A DNA stretch of 5,201 nt from Actinomycetes bacterium (GCA_021152765.1 JAGKUT010000072.1:1-5201); one strand, 5' to 3'. Positions 1 to 5,169 are shown, counted from the first letter of the stretch. Translations and numbers: made by a program. Notes: generated from the letters alone by a model not told the origin.

Positions 1-1013
1 TGACTAAATATTTCATTTACTAATTTATTTGTTTTATTTAATTTTTCTTGGAATTTCTTATTTGAATCCTCATAACTTGTTTTATCTATTTTTTCTTTTT
101 CAAAGTCATCAAATACTGTATCAAAGTATTCCATCAATACTTTTAGTTCAAATAGTCCATCTTCTAGATTTAATACCCTAGTTCTATCCATTACATCAAT
201 TATTTTTTTATTTGCTTCTTCAATATTATATTCTACATTTAGATAATCTAGTGGATAACCTTTTTTCTCCATTTCTTCATATGTTTTTTCTACTTCTTTT
301 ATTTTCTTAGGAAGTATATTTGTTGCCATTATTACTATTACTGGTACTTCTTCTAGTATTACTTCCATGTGTTCTAACATTTCATCTATTGCTTTTATTA
401 TGTTAGTAACTTCCATGTAATCGTTATTTTCCATTGCTTTTTCGAAGTCTTCGAATCTCTTACTTATATTTTCAAATTGTAGATCAACTGATTTTGCGAT
501 TTCTCCAAATTCACCTTTTGATTCAACATATTTTTGAAATAATGTTCTATATTTTGCTTTTAGTTTTGTTATTATCCCTCTATTTTTTTCTTCTGATGTT
601 GTTATTTGTTTAATTTCATTTAATAAAAATTGAGAACTTGTCCTTACTTTATATATTTCCATTTCTAGTTTTGCGATTTTTAACATTGTATTTTTATAAT
701 CTGATTGTTTCATTGAGTATTCCGCATCTAATAATAAATCGCTGATTTTTGGTATTTGATTTTCTTTTATATCTTCTAATCTTGTTTTCCAGCCACTATA
801 CATTACTTCTAATTTATCATTTTTTAAATATGATTCTATTTTTGATAGTTCTGGTGTTATTGGGGATGAGTCAATTTCATTTTTTTGAATTTCTAATTGT
901 TCAAGTTCTTTTTTTATTTTTTTATTTTTAAAACTTTGCATTATATTTAACACTACAATAATACTTATTCCAGCTAATACATACATACTAATTAGAAATA
1001 ATGTCACATTCAT
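1..1013 (-). CDS. ezrA: Septation ring formation regulator EzrA (N-terminal part, cut by window edge)
   Basis: The reverse strand reads openly from an ATG at 1013 to the window edge, giving 337 residues without a stop; the C-terminal part is outside. Residues about 4-24 (LFLISMYVLAGISIIVVL) form one N-terminal membrane anchor, followed by a Lys-rich cytoplasmic start and long, charged helical coiled-coil sequence. It matches Bacillus EzrA at several places: WKTRLEDI...IPKISDLLLDAE (residues 75-98; Bacillus has W..EWDEI...MPKVEELLYDAE), TSEEKNRG (139-146) and YEEMEKKGYPLD (245-256). Family knowledge: EzrA is a membrane-anchored, spectrin-like regulator of FtsZ ring assembly in Firmicutes, usually about 560-575 residues, so roughly 60 percent is visible. 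The start is fixed by GAGGTG five bases upstream. It is transcribed divergently from rpsD. Family assignment is firm; the exact role in this organism is inferred. Confidence 0.9.
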   Translation of the reverse strand, partial: MNVTLFLISMYVLAGISIIVVLNIMQSFKNKKIKKELEQLEIQKNEIDSSPITPELSKIESYLKNDKLEVMYSGWKTRLEDIKENQIPKISDLLLDAEYSMKQSDYKNTMLKIAKLEMEIYKVRTSSQFLLNEIKQITTSEEKNRGIITKLKAKYRTLFQKYVESKGEFGEIAKSVDLQFENISKRFEDFEKAMENNDYMEVTNIIKAIDEMLEHMEVILEEVPVIVIMATNILPKKIKEVEKTYEEMEKKGYPLDYLNVEYNIEEANKKIIDVMDRTRVLNLEDGLFELKVLMEYFDTVFDDFEKEKIDKTSYEDSNKKFQEKLNKTNKLVNEIFS

Positions 1014-1018
1014 GTAAA

Positions 1019-1072
1019 CACCTCTTTATTCTATACTATTACCATTTTATCATACTTTTATAATTTTTTGAA
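1019..1072 (-). promoter_or_regulatory. Probable ezrA promoter and ribosome binding site
   Basis: On the reverse strand a -35-like TTCAAA (1067-1072), a 17-base spacer and a -10-like TAAAAT (1044-1049) preceded by TGA (extended -10) lie upstream of ezrA. GAGGTG (1019-1024) is five bases before the ATG. In such AT-rich DNA weak promoter matches are common, so the promoter is tentative; the ribosome binding site is clear. Confidence 0.45.
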
Positions 1073-1121
1073 ATATTTTTGTATTTTTTTCACGATTATT
1101 GTCTTTTTTATTAGTTATATA

Positions 1122-1150
1122 TTGACAATTCTTTGTTTTCATAATATAAT
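1122..1150 (+). promoter_or_regulatory. rpsD promoter, perfect sigma-A consensus
   Basis: TTGACA at 1122-1127 and TATAAT at 1145-1150 are separated by exactly 17 bases, a perfect housekeeping promoter. The expected transcription start is near 1157, which leaves about 150 bases of untranslated leader before rpsD. Strength this close to consensus fits a ribosomal protein gene whose output is then limited at the leader. Confidence 0.9.
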
Positions 1151-1156
1151 TATTCG

Positions 1157-1290
1157 CAGTGATTAGGCAGCGCTAATAAGGAATTGCAATGTGTTTATTA
1201 CCTATAGGGGTAATATTTACCTAGCTGCAAGGCGGATATATTTTAAATAATACACCCTGCAATTTTGTTATTGGCCACTATTCATTTAGG
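1157..1290 (+). promoter_or_regulatory. Structured rpsD leader, probable autogenous S4-binding RNA
   Basis: The leader is richer in G and C than its surroundings and folds by eye into a long interrupted helix: AGTG 1158-1161 with CACT 1276-1279; GCTAATAA 1172-1179 with TTATTGGC 1268-1275; GGAATTGCA 1180-1188 with TGCAATTTT 1258-1266 (G1267 bulged); GTGT 1191-1194 with ACAC 1252-1255. Inside is a small hairpin, ATTACC 1197-1202 with GGTAAT 1209-1214 (or GGTAA 1209-1213 with TTACC 1217-1221). GCAGC 1167-1171, in the outer loop, can pair with GCTGC 1224-1228 inside, making a pseudoknot. Known: rpsD of Bacillus subtilis is repressed by S4 through its leader. That the same happens here is inferred from position and structure; the mechanism (translation, attenuation or stability) cannot be read. 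CCAC 1275-1278 could also pair with GTGG 1295-1298 in the ribosome binding site. Confidence 0.75.
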
Positions 1291-1305
1291 AAAGGTGGAG
1301 AATTT

Positions 1306-1905
1306 ATGTCAAGATATACTGGTCCAAGTAATAGAAAATCTCGTCGTTTAGGTTTTTCTACTCTTGAAAACGGTAAAGATTTAAAGAGACCTTTTGCTCC
1401 TGGTATGCATGGACAAAAGCGTGCTAAAAAGTTATCTAACTATGGTGAACAATTACAAGAAAAGCAAAAAGTTAGATTTATGTATGGTTTAAGTGAAAAA
1501 CAATTTAGAAGTATCTTTAATGATGCTGGTAAATTAAAAGGTGTTCATGGTGAAGACTTCTTAAAATTACTAGAAAGTCGTTTAGATAACCTAGTTTATA
1601 GAATTGGATTTGCTACTACTCGTCGTGGTGCAAGACAATTAGTTAACCATGGTCATGTTACTGTAAATGGTAAAAAAGTTGATATTCCTTCTTACAGATG
1701 TAAGCCAAGCGATGTTATTTCACTAAAAGATACAGATAAAGAATTAGCAATCGTTAAATCTTCATTAGAAGCATTACATAATCGTGTTGAATTCGTTTCA
1801 TACGATGAAGCTAAAATGGCTGGTACTTTCGTAAGATTACCAGAAAGAAGCGAATTAAATGCTGATATTAATGAATCATTAATCGTTGAATTCTATAACA
1901 GATAA
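1306..1905 (+). CDS. rpsD: 30S ribosomal protein S4
   Basis: The 199-residue protein is full length for bacterial S4 (about 200). It begins MSRYTGPSNRKSRRLG and has the basic N-terminal region with RPFAPGMHGQ (28-37). An S4 RNA-binding domain spans about 91-155 (SRLDNLVYRIGFATTRRGAR, then NHGHVTVNGKKVDIPSY), and the conserved SELNADINE...IVEFYNR lies at the end. S4 binds the 5' domain of 16S rRNA early in small-subunit assembly. The N-terminal zinc-binding cysteines of some S4 proteins are absent, so this is the zinc-independent form. The start is set by AAAGGTGG (1291-1298), seven bases before the ATG. It is a single-gene unit with its own strong promoter, structured leader and terminator. 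Codon use is more conserved, with more C-ending codons than its neighbours, as expected for high expression. Confidence 0.98.
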   Translation: MSRYTGPSNRKSRRLGFSTLENGKDLKRPFAPGMHGQKRAKKLSNYGEQLQEKQKVRFMYGLSEKQFRSIFNDAGKLKGVHGEDFLKLLESRLDNLVYRIGFATTRRGARQLVNHGHVTVNGKKVDIPSYRCKPSDVISLKDTDKELAIVKSSLEALHNRVEFVSYDEAKMAGTFVRLPERSELNADINESLIVEFYNR

Positions 1906-1923
1906 TATTTTATCTGTTTTTTT
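1897..1923 (+). terminator. rpsD intrinsic terminator (contains the stop codon)
   Basis: AACAGATAA (1897-1905) pairs with TTATCTGTT (1910-1918) around a TATT loop, and a run of seven T residues covers 1917-1923. The rpsD stop codon TAA (1903-1905) is inside the stem. The stem has only two G-C pairs, so it is thermally weak. No T run follows on the other strand, so it acts only rightwards. Confidence 0.8.
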
Positions 1924-1929
1924 GTATTT

Positions 1930-1957
1930 AAAAAGCTTAAGTATTTAACTTAAGCTT
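1930..1957 (-). terminator. tyrS intrinsic terminator (contains the stop codon)
   Basis: A perfect 10-base-pair inverted repeat, AAGCTTAAGT (1933-1942) and ACTTAAGCTT (1948-1957), surrounds a five-base loop. Read leftwards the stem ends in CTTTTT and then AAAT, a short T run. The tyrS stop (1950-1952) lies in the stem. It ends the phosphatase-deoC-tyrS operon; rightwards it lacks a good T run (CAAATTTT) and would be at best a weak backup for rpsD. Confidence 0.75.
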
Positions 1958-3179
1958 CAAATTTTCCTAAATAATATTTTTTCTTTCCACGTCTTACAAC
2001 AACAAATTTATTTTCTATTGCTGATTCTTTATTTATTATCATATTTTCATCTTGAACTTTTTCACCATTTAATGTTATTGATCCAGCATTTAAAAATTCT
2101 CTTGCTTCTCTTCTACTTTGACAGATACCATTATTTACTAACATGTCTATTAAAGATACATTATCTGTTATATTAAAACTTGGAACATCTTTAAATCCTG
2201 CTTCTATTTCTTTTGCGTTTAATTCTTTTATGTTTCCGCTAAATAGTGCTTTTGAAATTTTAATTGCTTTATTGTATTCTTCTTCTCCGTGGATAAATGT
2301 GATTATTTCTTTTGCTAATGTTTTATGTGCTAGTCTTTCTTCTGGATGTTCTTTATGTTCTCTTTCAATATTTTCTATTTCTTCTTTTGATAAGAATGTA
2401 AATATTTTTAAATAGTCTATTACCATTTCATCTTCTACATTTACTAAGTATTGATATAGTTCGTATGAAGATGTTTTATTCTTATCTAGCCACAGTGCAT
2501 TTCCTTCTGATTTACCGAATTTTTTTCCATCTTTTGTTGTTACTAATGGCATTGTGAAGGCATATACTTCATCACCAGTTTTTTTTCTGATTAGGTCTAC
2601 TCCCGCTGTAATATTTCCCCATTGATCTGATCCTGCAACTTGCAAGTTTACTCCTCTTGTTTCATGTAAGTGTAGGAAGTCTAGTGATTGTAGTATCATG
2701 TATGAAAATTCTGTAAATGTTATTCCTGAGTCTAGTCTTCTTCTTATTATATCTTTATCTAGCATGTAGTTAATATTAAAGTATTTTCCGTAGTCTCTTA
2801 AAAAGTCTATTGTATTTATGTCTTTTATCCAATCGTAGTTATTTACTACTTCAAATCCAAATATTCTTTCTGCTTGTTCTTTTAAGCATTCAAAGTTATG
2901 AGCTACTTCTTCTTTAGTAATCATTGCTCTTTCTGTTGTTGGTCTTGGGTCACCTATTTGTCCTGTTGCTCCTCCAACTAATAGTATTGGATTATGTCCA
3001 GCGTCTTTTAATCTTTTTGATATAAGGAATGATGATAGGTGTCCTATGTGCATTGAGTCTGCAGTGGGATCTGTTCCAATATAGAATGTCATTCCTCCAT
3101 TATTTAATTTTTCTTCTAGTTCTGGGCTTGTTACATCTTTTATTAGTCCTCTCCATTTTAATTCATCATATAGTTTCAT
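1950..3179 (-). CDS. tyrS: Tyrosyl-tRNA synthetase
   Basis: The enzyme charges tRNA-Tyr with tyrosine using ATP. With the ATG at 3179 it has 409 residues, usual for the short bacterial TyrRS (about 420 in Bacillus). Class I signatures are clear: DPTADSMHIGHL with HIGH at 44-47, and KFGKS at 220-224 as the KMSKS-type loop. Residues equivalent to the Geobacillus stearothermophilus tyrosine pocket are present: Y33, D37, Y160, Q164, D167 (YMILQSLD) and Q186 (GSDQWGN). A C-terminal S4 RNA-binding domain covers about 341-405 (SRREAREFLNAGSITLNGEKV). The start at 3179 is chosen because AAAGGAG (3187-3193) is seven bases upstream; the ATG at 3197 lies in front of that site and would overlap deoC. It is the last gene of the T-box operon, two bases after deoC, and converges on rpsD. 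Confidence 0.97.
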   Translation of the reverse strand: MKLYDELKWRGLIKDVTSPELEEKLNNGGMTFYIGTDPTADSMHIGHLSSFLISKRLKDAGHNPILLVGGATGQIGDPRPTTERAMITKEEVAHNFECLKEQAERIFGFEVVNNYDWIKDINTIDFLRDYGKYFNINYMLDKDIIRRRLDSGITFTEFSYMILQSLDFLHLHETRGVNLQVAGSDQWGNITAGVDLIRKKTGDEVYAFTMPLVTTKDGKKFGKSEGNALWLDKNKTSSYELYQYLVNVEDEMVIDYLKIFTFLSKEEIENIEREHKEHPEERLAHKTLAKEIITFIHGEEEYNKAIKISKALFSGNIKELNAKEIEAGFKDVPSFNITDNVSLIDMLVNNGICQSRREAREFLNAGSITLNGEKVQDENMIINKESAIENKFVVVRRGKKKYYLGKFEA

Positions 3180-3181
3180 AT

Positions 3182-3901
3182 TTATTCTCCTTTGCATTTA
3201 CAATTTTCATGTTCACATTTGTGGTCATGATCATGGCAATCACAATCATGTTCACAATTACAGTTTTTCATTATTTCTACTCCACTACTTGTTCCTAAAC
3301 GTGTAGCTCCAGCATTAATGAATTTAATTGCGTCATCACTCGTTTTAATTCCACCACTTGCTTTTATTTCTAGTACTTCGCTTTTGTGTTTATTTATTAG
3401 TTCTACATCTTCTAATTGTGCTCCTTTTGTTCCGAAGCCTGTTGATGTTTTAATAAAGTTTACGAATGTTTCATTACATATATTAGTCATTTTTATAATT
3501 TCATCACTCGTTAAGTAACATGTTTCTATTATTACTTTTAATGTATGTCCATCTATTGCGTCTCTAATGTCTTCTATTTCCTTTTTTACATAGTCATAGT
3601 CTTTGTCTTTTAATGCAGCTATATTTATAACCATATCTATTTCGTCTGCTCCATCTTCTATAGCAGTTATTGCTTCATATTCTTTTACTGCAGTAATATT
3701 TTGTCCTAATGGAAATCCTATTACTGTACATACGCCTACATTTGAGCCTTTTAGTTCTTCTTTTGCGTAGCTTACATAGTATGGATTTACACATACTGTT
3801 TCGAAATGATTATTACGTGCTTCTTCACATAGTTTTTTAATATCTTCATGAGTTGCGAATGCTTTCAAGTTTGTGTGATCAATATATTTATTTATTTCCA
3901 T
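3182..3901 (-). CDS. deoC: Deoxyribose-phosphate aldolase with a Cys/His-rich C-terminal tail
   Basis: DeoC reversibly cleaves 2-deoxyribose 5-phosphate to acetaldehyde and glyceraldehyde 3-phosphate, the last step of deoxynucleoside breakdown, in the cytoplasm. The 239-residue protein has the TIM-barrel aldolase signatures: IDHTNLK (7-13), VCTVIGFPLG (57-66), EIDMVINI with the catalytic-type D89, IIETCYL (124-130), the Schiff-base lysine K151 in FIKTSTGFG, K180 in IKASGGI, and the phosphate-site TRLGTSSGVEIM (200-211). The family core ends about there, near the usual 210-225 residues. Residues 212-239 are an extra tail with seven Cys and five His between 214 and 236, in CxC, CEHDC and HDHDH patterns; it looks like a metal-binding extension. 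The tail is in frame, with no frameshift seen. The start has AGGAGG five bases upstream. No other deo genes lie nearby. Confidence 0.95.
   Translation of the reverse strand: MEINKYIDHTNLKAFATHEDIKKLCEEARNNHFETVCVNPYYVSYAKEELKGSNVGVCTVIGFPLGQNITAVKEYEAITAIEDGADEIDMVINIAALKDKDYDYVKKEIEDIRDAIDGHTLKVIIETCYLTSDEIIKMTNICNETFVNFIKTSTGFGTKGAQLEDVELINKHKSEVLEIKASGGIKTSDDAIKFINAGATRLGTSSGVEIMKNCNCEHDCDCHDHDHKCEHENCKCKGE
3187..3193 (-). promoter_or_regulatory. tyrS ribosome binding site inside the end of deoC
   Basis: AAAGGAG is formed by the last codons of deoC (Lys-Gly-Glu, AAA GGA GAA, then TAA). It sits seven bases before ATG 3179 and decides that start. Ribosomes finishing deoC stop two bases before the tyrS start, so the two genes are probably translationally coupled. 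Confidence 0.85.
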
Positions 3902-3906
3902 AATTA

Positions 3907-3912
3907 CCTCCT
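3907..3912 (-). promoter_or_regulatory. deoC ribosome binding site overlapping the phosphatase stop codon
   Basis: AGGAGG lies five bases before the deoC ATG. The TAG stop of the upstream HAD gene (3911-3913) shares its AG with the start of this site, so termination and re-initiation are likely coupled. Confidence 0.85.
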
Positions 3913-4534
3913 ATAATATATTTTTTAAATCACTTAGTTTTTCTATTTCTTTAAAATTATTTTTATTTTCTTTATGTTTTGGATTCATAAATATTGGTTT
4001 TATACCTACGTTATAGGCTCCCATTACATCAAGTGTATAGCTATCACCTATCATTATACATTCTTCTACTGGTGTTTCACCTGCTGCTGTTAAGAATGCT
4101 TCTTTTTGTGGTTTTATATAATCTTCTCCGCCAAATATTTCTTTAAAGTATTTATCTATTTTAGCTGTTTTTAATCTATTTGTTTGTGGCTCTTTAAACC
4201 AATTTGTTAATACTACTAATTCATATTTTTTTGATAAATATTCTAGTGTATCTATTACTTCTTCATCTGGTTCACTCATGTATCCTATTTTTTCTAAAAA
4301 ATCATTCATGAAGTCCATACTTAGTTTTTCTTTTATATTATTATTTATATGGTCTAACATATTTTGTTTATCATATTTATCATAATAGTCTTCATAATTA
4401 TCTATAAAATCGTTTACATAATTTGGATCTTCATTTATGTTATATTTTTTTAATGTTTCTTTAAGTGCATTTAGATATTCATCTTTCCACATTATTAGTG
4501 TATTATCTAAATCAAATATTAGTTTTTTTATCAT
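3911..4534 (-). CDS. HAD-superfamily hydrolase, probable small-molecule phosphatase
   Basis: This 207-residue protein carries all four HAD motifs: DLDNT at 8-12 (nucleophile D8, acid/base D10), the motif II threonine T110 in VVLTNW, the motif III lysine K141 in YIKPQKEAF, and GDSYTLD at 163-169 (D164, D169). The helical insert between motif I and motif II (about 15-90) is a C1-type cap, so it belongs to the subfamily IA group that includes YjjG-like nucleotidases and phosphoglycolate phosphatases. Members hydrolyse phosphomonoesters with Mg2+ in the cytoplasm; the substrate cannot be read here. It is the first gene after the T-box leader and ends nine bases before deoC, so a sugar-phosphate or deoxynucleotide substrate is a reasonable guess. 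ATG 4534 is preferred to the ATG at 4606 because AAGGAGG (4539-4545) lies four bases before it and the upstream reading frame is T-box RNA. Confidence 0.85.
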   Translation of the reverse strand: MIKKLIFDLDNTLIMWKDEYLNALKETLKKYNINEDPNYVNDFIDNYEDYYDKYDKQNMLDHINNNIKEKLSMDFMNDFLEKIGYMSEPDEEVIDTLEYLSKKYELVVLTNWFKEPQTNRLKTAKIDKYFKEIFGGEDYIKPQKEAFLTAAGETPVEECIMIGDSYTLDVMGAYNVGIKPIFMNPKHKENKNNFKEIEKLSDLKNIL

Positions 4535-4538
4535 ATTA

Positions 4539-4547
4539 CCTCCTTTT
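4539..4547 (-). promoter_or_regulatory. Ribosome binding site of the HAD gene
   Basis: AAAAGGAGG lies four bases before ATG 4534 and just after the T-box terminator T run. It is therefore transcribed only when the terminator is read through. It fixes the start and rules out the longer frame from 4606. Confidence 0.85.
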
Positions 4548-4551
4548 AAAT

Positions 4552-4612
4552 AAAAAAACACCATAAATGTAAGGACGATATGATCGTGGTACCACCTTAC
4601 TTCCATAGTGTT
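4552..4612 (-). terminator. T-box-associated intrinsic terminator
   Basis: AACACTATGGAAGTAAGG (4612-4595) pairs with CCTTACATTTATGGTGTT (4574-4557) with one A-A mismatch (4601/4568) and several G-U pairs. It is topped by the T-box bulge and the ACGAT/ATCGT stem, and seven T residues (4558-4552) follow. It would stop transcription before the HAD start unless antitermination occurs, including read-through from rbfA. Confidence 0.8.
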
Positions 4613-4751
4613 GTATGCTCTTATGTCTTAACGCGACTTTTCGTTTTAGCTCCAAATATGTATTTTATTATATAATCTTGATTAGTTTTCATCTACCACT
4701 AATTTTCTTATTACCAATTATATAACTAAGGTATTCTTCCTCACTAAATAT
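4552..4751 (-). promoter_or_regulatory. T-box riboswitch leader, tyrosine type
   Basis: Read leftwards this is a T-box leader. Stem I can be drawn: base TTTAGT 4748-4743 with GCTAAA 4650-4645; a GAGGAAGAATA stretch (4742-4732) in the place of the kink-turn and loop E motifs; TTATATAA 4725-4718 with TTATATAA 4675-4668; TTG 4717-4715 with CAA 4680-4678; and a distal hairpin ATTAGT 4703-4698 with ACTAAT 4686-4681, preceded by AAGAAA like the AG-rich bulge. UAC followed by A at 4662-4660 is in the specifier position and reads tyrosine. The T box proper, AAGGTGGTACCACG, covers 4598-4585. The antiterminator is GUAAGG 4600-4595 with CCUUAC 4574-4569, the bulge UGGUACC 4594-4588, then ACGAU 4587-4583 with AUCGU 4579-4575. 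UGGU fits the ACCA end of tRNA-Tyr (discriminator A). Uncharged tRNA-Tyr should increase expression of the three genes downstream. Stem II is short or absent. Confidence 0.92.
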
Positions 4752-4757
4752 GTATAT

Positions 4758-4786
4758 ACTATATCATAAAATATATTATAATTCAA
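4758..4786 (-). promoter_or_regulatory. Promoter of the T-box operon
   Basis: TTGAAT (4786-4781), a 17-base spacer and TATAGT (4763-4758) form a good sigma-A-type promoter. The predicted start is near 4751, just where T-box stem I begins, which supports it. The -35 element starts at the base next to the rbfA stop codon. Confidence 0.75.
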
Positions 4787-5122
4787 TTATTTATTTAAGT
4801 CTTCTATTATTTTTTCAATGTTTTGACCATATTCAATTGATTCATCATATATAAATTCTAGTTCTGGCATATGTCTTATGTCAATTCTTTCACATAGTTT
4901 TTTTCTAATAAATCCACTTGCTTGATTAAGTGCTTGTAGTGTTTCTTTTTTATATTCTTCATTTAATACTGTGAAATATACTTTTGCATAGCTTAAATCA
5001 TTTGTTACTTTTACATCTGTTATTGTTACAAATTTTATATTTGGATTCTTTACTTCAGTTTGTAATAAATAGCTTATTTCTTTTACCATATTACTATTTA
5101 TTCTTTCTATTTTAACGCTCAT
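4787..5122 (-). CDS. rbfA: Ribosome-binding factor A
   Basis: RbfA is a small KH-fold protein that binds the immature 30S subunit and helps 16S rRNA 5'-end maturation, also in cold adaptation. The 111-residue protein is close to the usual 110-120. It has the family landmarks: a helical N terminus (IERINSNMVKEISYLLQ), VKNPNIKFVTITDVKVTNDLSYAKVY at about 24-49, GFIRKKLCERIDIRHMPELEF at about 70-90 and DESIEYGQNIEKII near the end. ATG 5122 is chosen because GAGGTGG (5128-5134) lies five bases upstream; a GTG at 5131 that would add three residues is part of that site. It is the first identified gene of this minus-strand block. In most Firmicutes it follows infB; that neighbour is not identifiable here. 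No terminator is visible before the next promoter. Confidence 0.95.
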   Translation of the reverse strand: MSVKIERINSNMVKEISYLLQTEVKNPNIKFVTITDVKVTNDLSYAKVYFTVLNEEYKKETLQALNQASGFIRKKLCERIDIRHMPELEFIYDESIEYGQNIEKIIEDLNK

Positions 5123-5127
5123 ATTAT

Positions 5128-5169
5128 CCACCTCACATTAAGTATATCAAAAATATTTAGTATTGTAAA
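5128..5169 (-). promoter_or_regulatory. Probable rbfA promoter and ribosome binding site
   Basis: TTTACA (5169-5164), a 17-base spacer and TATACT (5146-5141) lie just upstream of GAGGTGG (5134-5128). The transcript start would fall about a dozen bases before the ATG region, giving a very short leader. Spacing is ideal and the -10 is good, but AT-rich background tempers confidence. Bases 5170-5201 hold no gene I can name. Confidence 0.6.

Noticed and set aside
749..931. Plus-strand open frame opposite ezrA
   Set aside because: A Phe/Leu-rich shadow of the Lys/Glu-rich EzrA coding strand, with no ribosome binding site.
1933..1957. Perfect palindrome as an operator
   Set aside because: Its place at the gene end with a leftward T run is better explained as the tyrS terminator.
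2143..2415. Plus-strand open frames opposite tyrS and deoC (also 3029-3298 and 3318-3518)
   Set aside because: Antisense to strongly conserved genes; low-complexity hydrophobic translations with no family resemblance.
3180..3197. Upstream tyrS start at ATG 3197
   Set aside because: It precedes the ribosome binding site and overlaps deoC; ATG 3179 has ideal spacing to AAAGGAG.
3200..3268. Frameshift as the origin of the DeoC tail
   Set aside because: The frame is continuous, the Cys/His pattern is too regular for an out-of-frame read, and the end is fitted exactly to the tyrS start.
4535..4606. Upstream extension of the HAD gene by 24 residues from an ATG at 4606
   Set aside because: The extension is T-box and terminator RNA; a strong AAAAGGAGG sits just before ATG 4534, and DLDNT would otherwise lie unusually far from the N terminus.
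5123..5131. GTG start of rbfA at 5131
   Set aside because: The GTG is part of the GAGGTGG ribosome binding site for ATG 5122.
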